Assembly: GCA_004298725.1 (NCBI GenBank)
Contig: SCQA01000034.1
Span: 1-6,592, forward strand
Source of the DNA: a bacterium
GTDB taxonomy: Bacteria; Desulfobacterota; GWC2-55-46
Direction of reading: 5' to 3'
Length of the DNA stretch: 6,592 bases
Part shown: positions 5,882 through 6,592 of the stretch, piece by piece
How positions within the stretch are numbered: position 1 is the first letter of the stretch
Layout: each line of letters opens with the position of its first letter
Program-made: the position numbers and the translations under genes
The notes under the pieces: model-generated
The model's input: only the letters and a program-made list of their open reading frames with translations
Databases searched by the model: none
What the model was told of the DNA's origin: nothing

Positions 5882-6592
5882 TTAGCCTATTTCAGCAAGC
5901 TCGAACCTGCCTTCCCACCTTGCTTTTAAAAGCTCTTTTATAACGCCGTTGCTGTTATAAACTTCCGGGTTCTGTTTTATAAAACTCAAAGCCTCCTGCC
6001 TTGCTTTTTGCAGAAGGGTTAAGTCTTCAAGAGCGGACGCAAGGCGGAAGTCAGGCAACCCGGCCTGCCTTGTGCCTATGAAATCACCTGGGCCTCGAAT
6101 CTTTAAATCTTCTTCGGCTATTTTAAAACCGTCGTTGGTCCTCTCCATTACGCAAAGCCGTTTGTATGTATCCTCTGAATTAGTCCATCCGGCAAGCAAA
6201 AGGCAAATAGATTTTTTCATTCCCCTGCCTACCCTTCCCCTAAGCTGATGAAGCTGGGCAAGGCCGAACCTCTCCGCGTGTTCAATCAGCATAACAGTGG
6301 CGTTTGGCACGTCCACGCCGACTTCTATTACGGTAGTGGCAACAAGAATGTCCGTTTTTTTATCTTTAAAATCTCTCATCACGGCCTCTTTTTCAACTGA
6401 CTTCATTCTGCCGTGAAGAAGCCCCAAGTTAAACTCTTTAAAGATGTCTTTTTGCAAATGCTCTTTCATGCTTGTGGCGTCACGAAGGCTCATCTCCTCG
6501 GAGCCTTCGACAAGAGGATATACGATATACGCCTGAGAACCTGTTTTTACGTTTGCACGGATTATTTCATAAACAGAGGCGCGTTCCTTTTC
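5882..6592 (-). CDS. recG: ATP-dependent DNA helicase RecG (C-terminal part)
   Basis: RecG is a superfamily 2 helicase that remodels stalled replication forks and branch-migrates Holliday junctions. The last 236 residues are present; the frame is open to the right edge and the gene (normally about 690-820 residues) starts outside, so the ATG at 6493 is internal. The visible part begins in helicase domain 2: AYIVYPLVEGSEEM (21-34 of the fragment), LHGRM (59-63), motif V VATTVIEVGVDVP (84-96) and motif VI QLHQLRGRVGRG (113-124) with its arginine fingers. The IRGPGDFIGTRQAGLPDF stretch (165-182) belongs to the TRG segment that couples ATP hydrolysis to translocation on duplex DNA. A short helical tail ends at a TAA that lies within the TTAG bordering the element at 5686-5881, so the insertion left the reading frame whole. 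All visible motifs are intact. Confidence 0.95.
   Translation of the reverse strand, partial: EKERASVYEIIRANVKTGSQAYIVYPLVEGSEEMSLRDATSMKEHLQKDIFKEFNLGLLHGRMKSVEKEAVMRDFKDKKTDILVATTVIEVGVDVPNATVMLIEHAERFGLAQLHQLRGRVGRGMKKSICLLLAGWTNSEDTYKRLCVMERTNDGFKIAEEDLKIRGPGDFIGTRQAGLPDFRLASALEDLTLLQKARQEALSFIKQNPEVYNSNGVIKELLKARWEGRFELAEIG

Overview
The window looks like an ordinary chromosomal stretch from a free-living, Gram-negative-type bacterium of moderate GC content. The gene order ffh-rpsP-khpA, a DUF721/DciA-type helicase loader and a DUF1015 protein would fit a Desulfobacterota- or Nitrospirota-like organism. That placement rests on gene content and remembered synteny, not on a search, and is tentative.

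Layout. Bases 1-1835 (minus strand) are a translation and secretion operon read leftwards: ffh (SRP GTPase), rpsP (ribosomal protein S16) and the start of khpA (KH-domain RNA-binding protein), which runs off the left edge. A divergent promoter region (1836-2084) separates it from a plus-strand pair, a three-helix membrane protein of unknown function and a DUF721/DciA-family protein (2085-2809). Bases 2976-5033 (minus strand) hold a DUF1015 protein followed 9 bases later by a TrmN6-like tRNA adenine methyltransferase. A second divergent region (5034-5245) leads to a plus-strand DoxX-family membrane protein (5246-5677). The right edge (5882-6592, minus strand) is the C-terminal third of the RecG helicase.

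The genes are mostly housekeeping: membrane targeting, ribosome assembly, replication initiation, tRNA modification and fork repair. I see no defence system, prophage, CRISPR array or toxin-antitoxin pair. Four promoter-like sites, each with a perfect TTGACA -35 box, sit in the two divergent regions.

The most interesting structure is in the two convergent junctions. Each is nearly filled by a short non-coding element with terminal inverted repeats: a 140-bp long hairpin at 2835-2974 and a 196-bp element at 5686-5881. Each is flanked by a 4-bp direct repeat (TTTA and TTAG), and in both cases the right-hand copy carries the stop codon of the minus-strand neighbour. They look like miniature inverted-repeat transposable elements (MITEs) inserted exactly at gene ends. 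The second also contains a separate palindromic repeat with its own symmetry axis.
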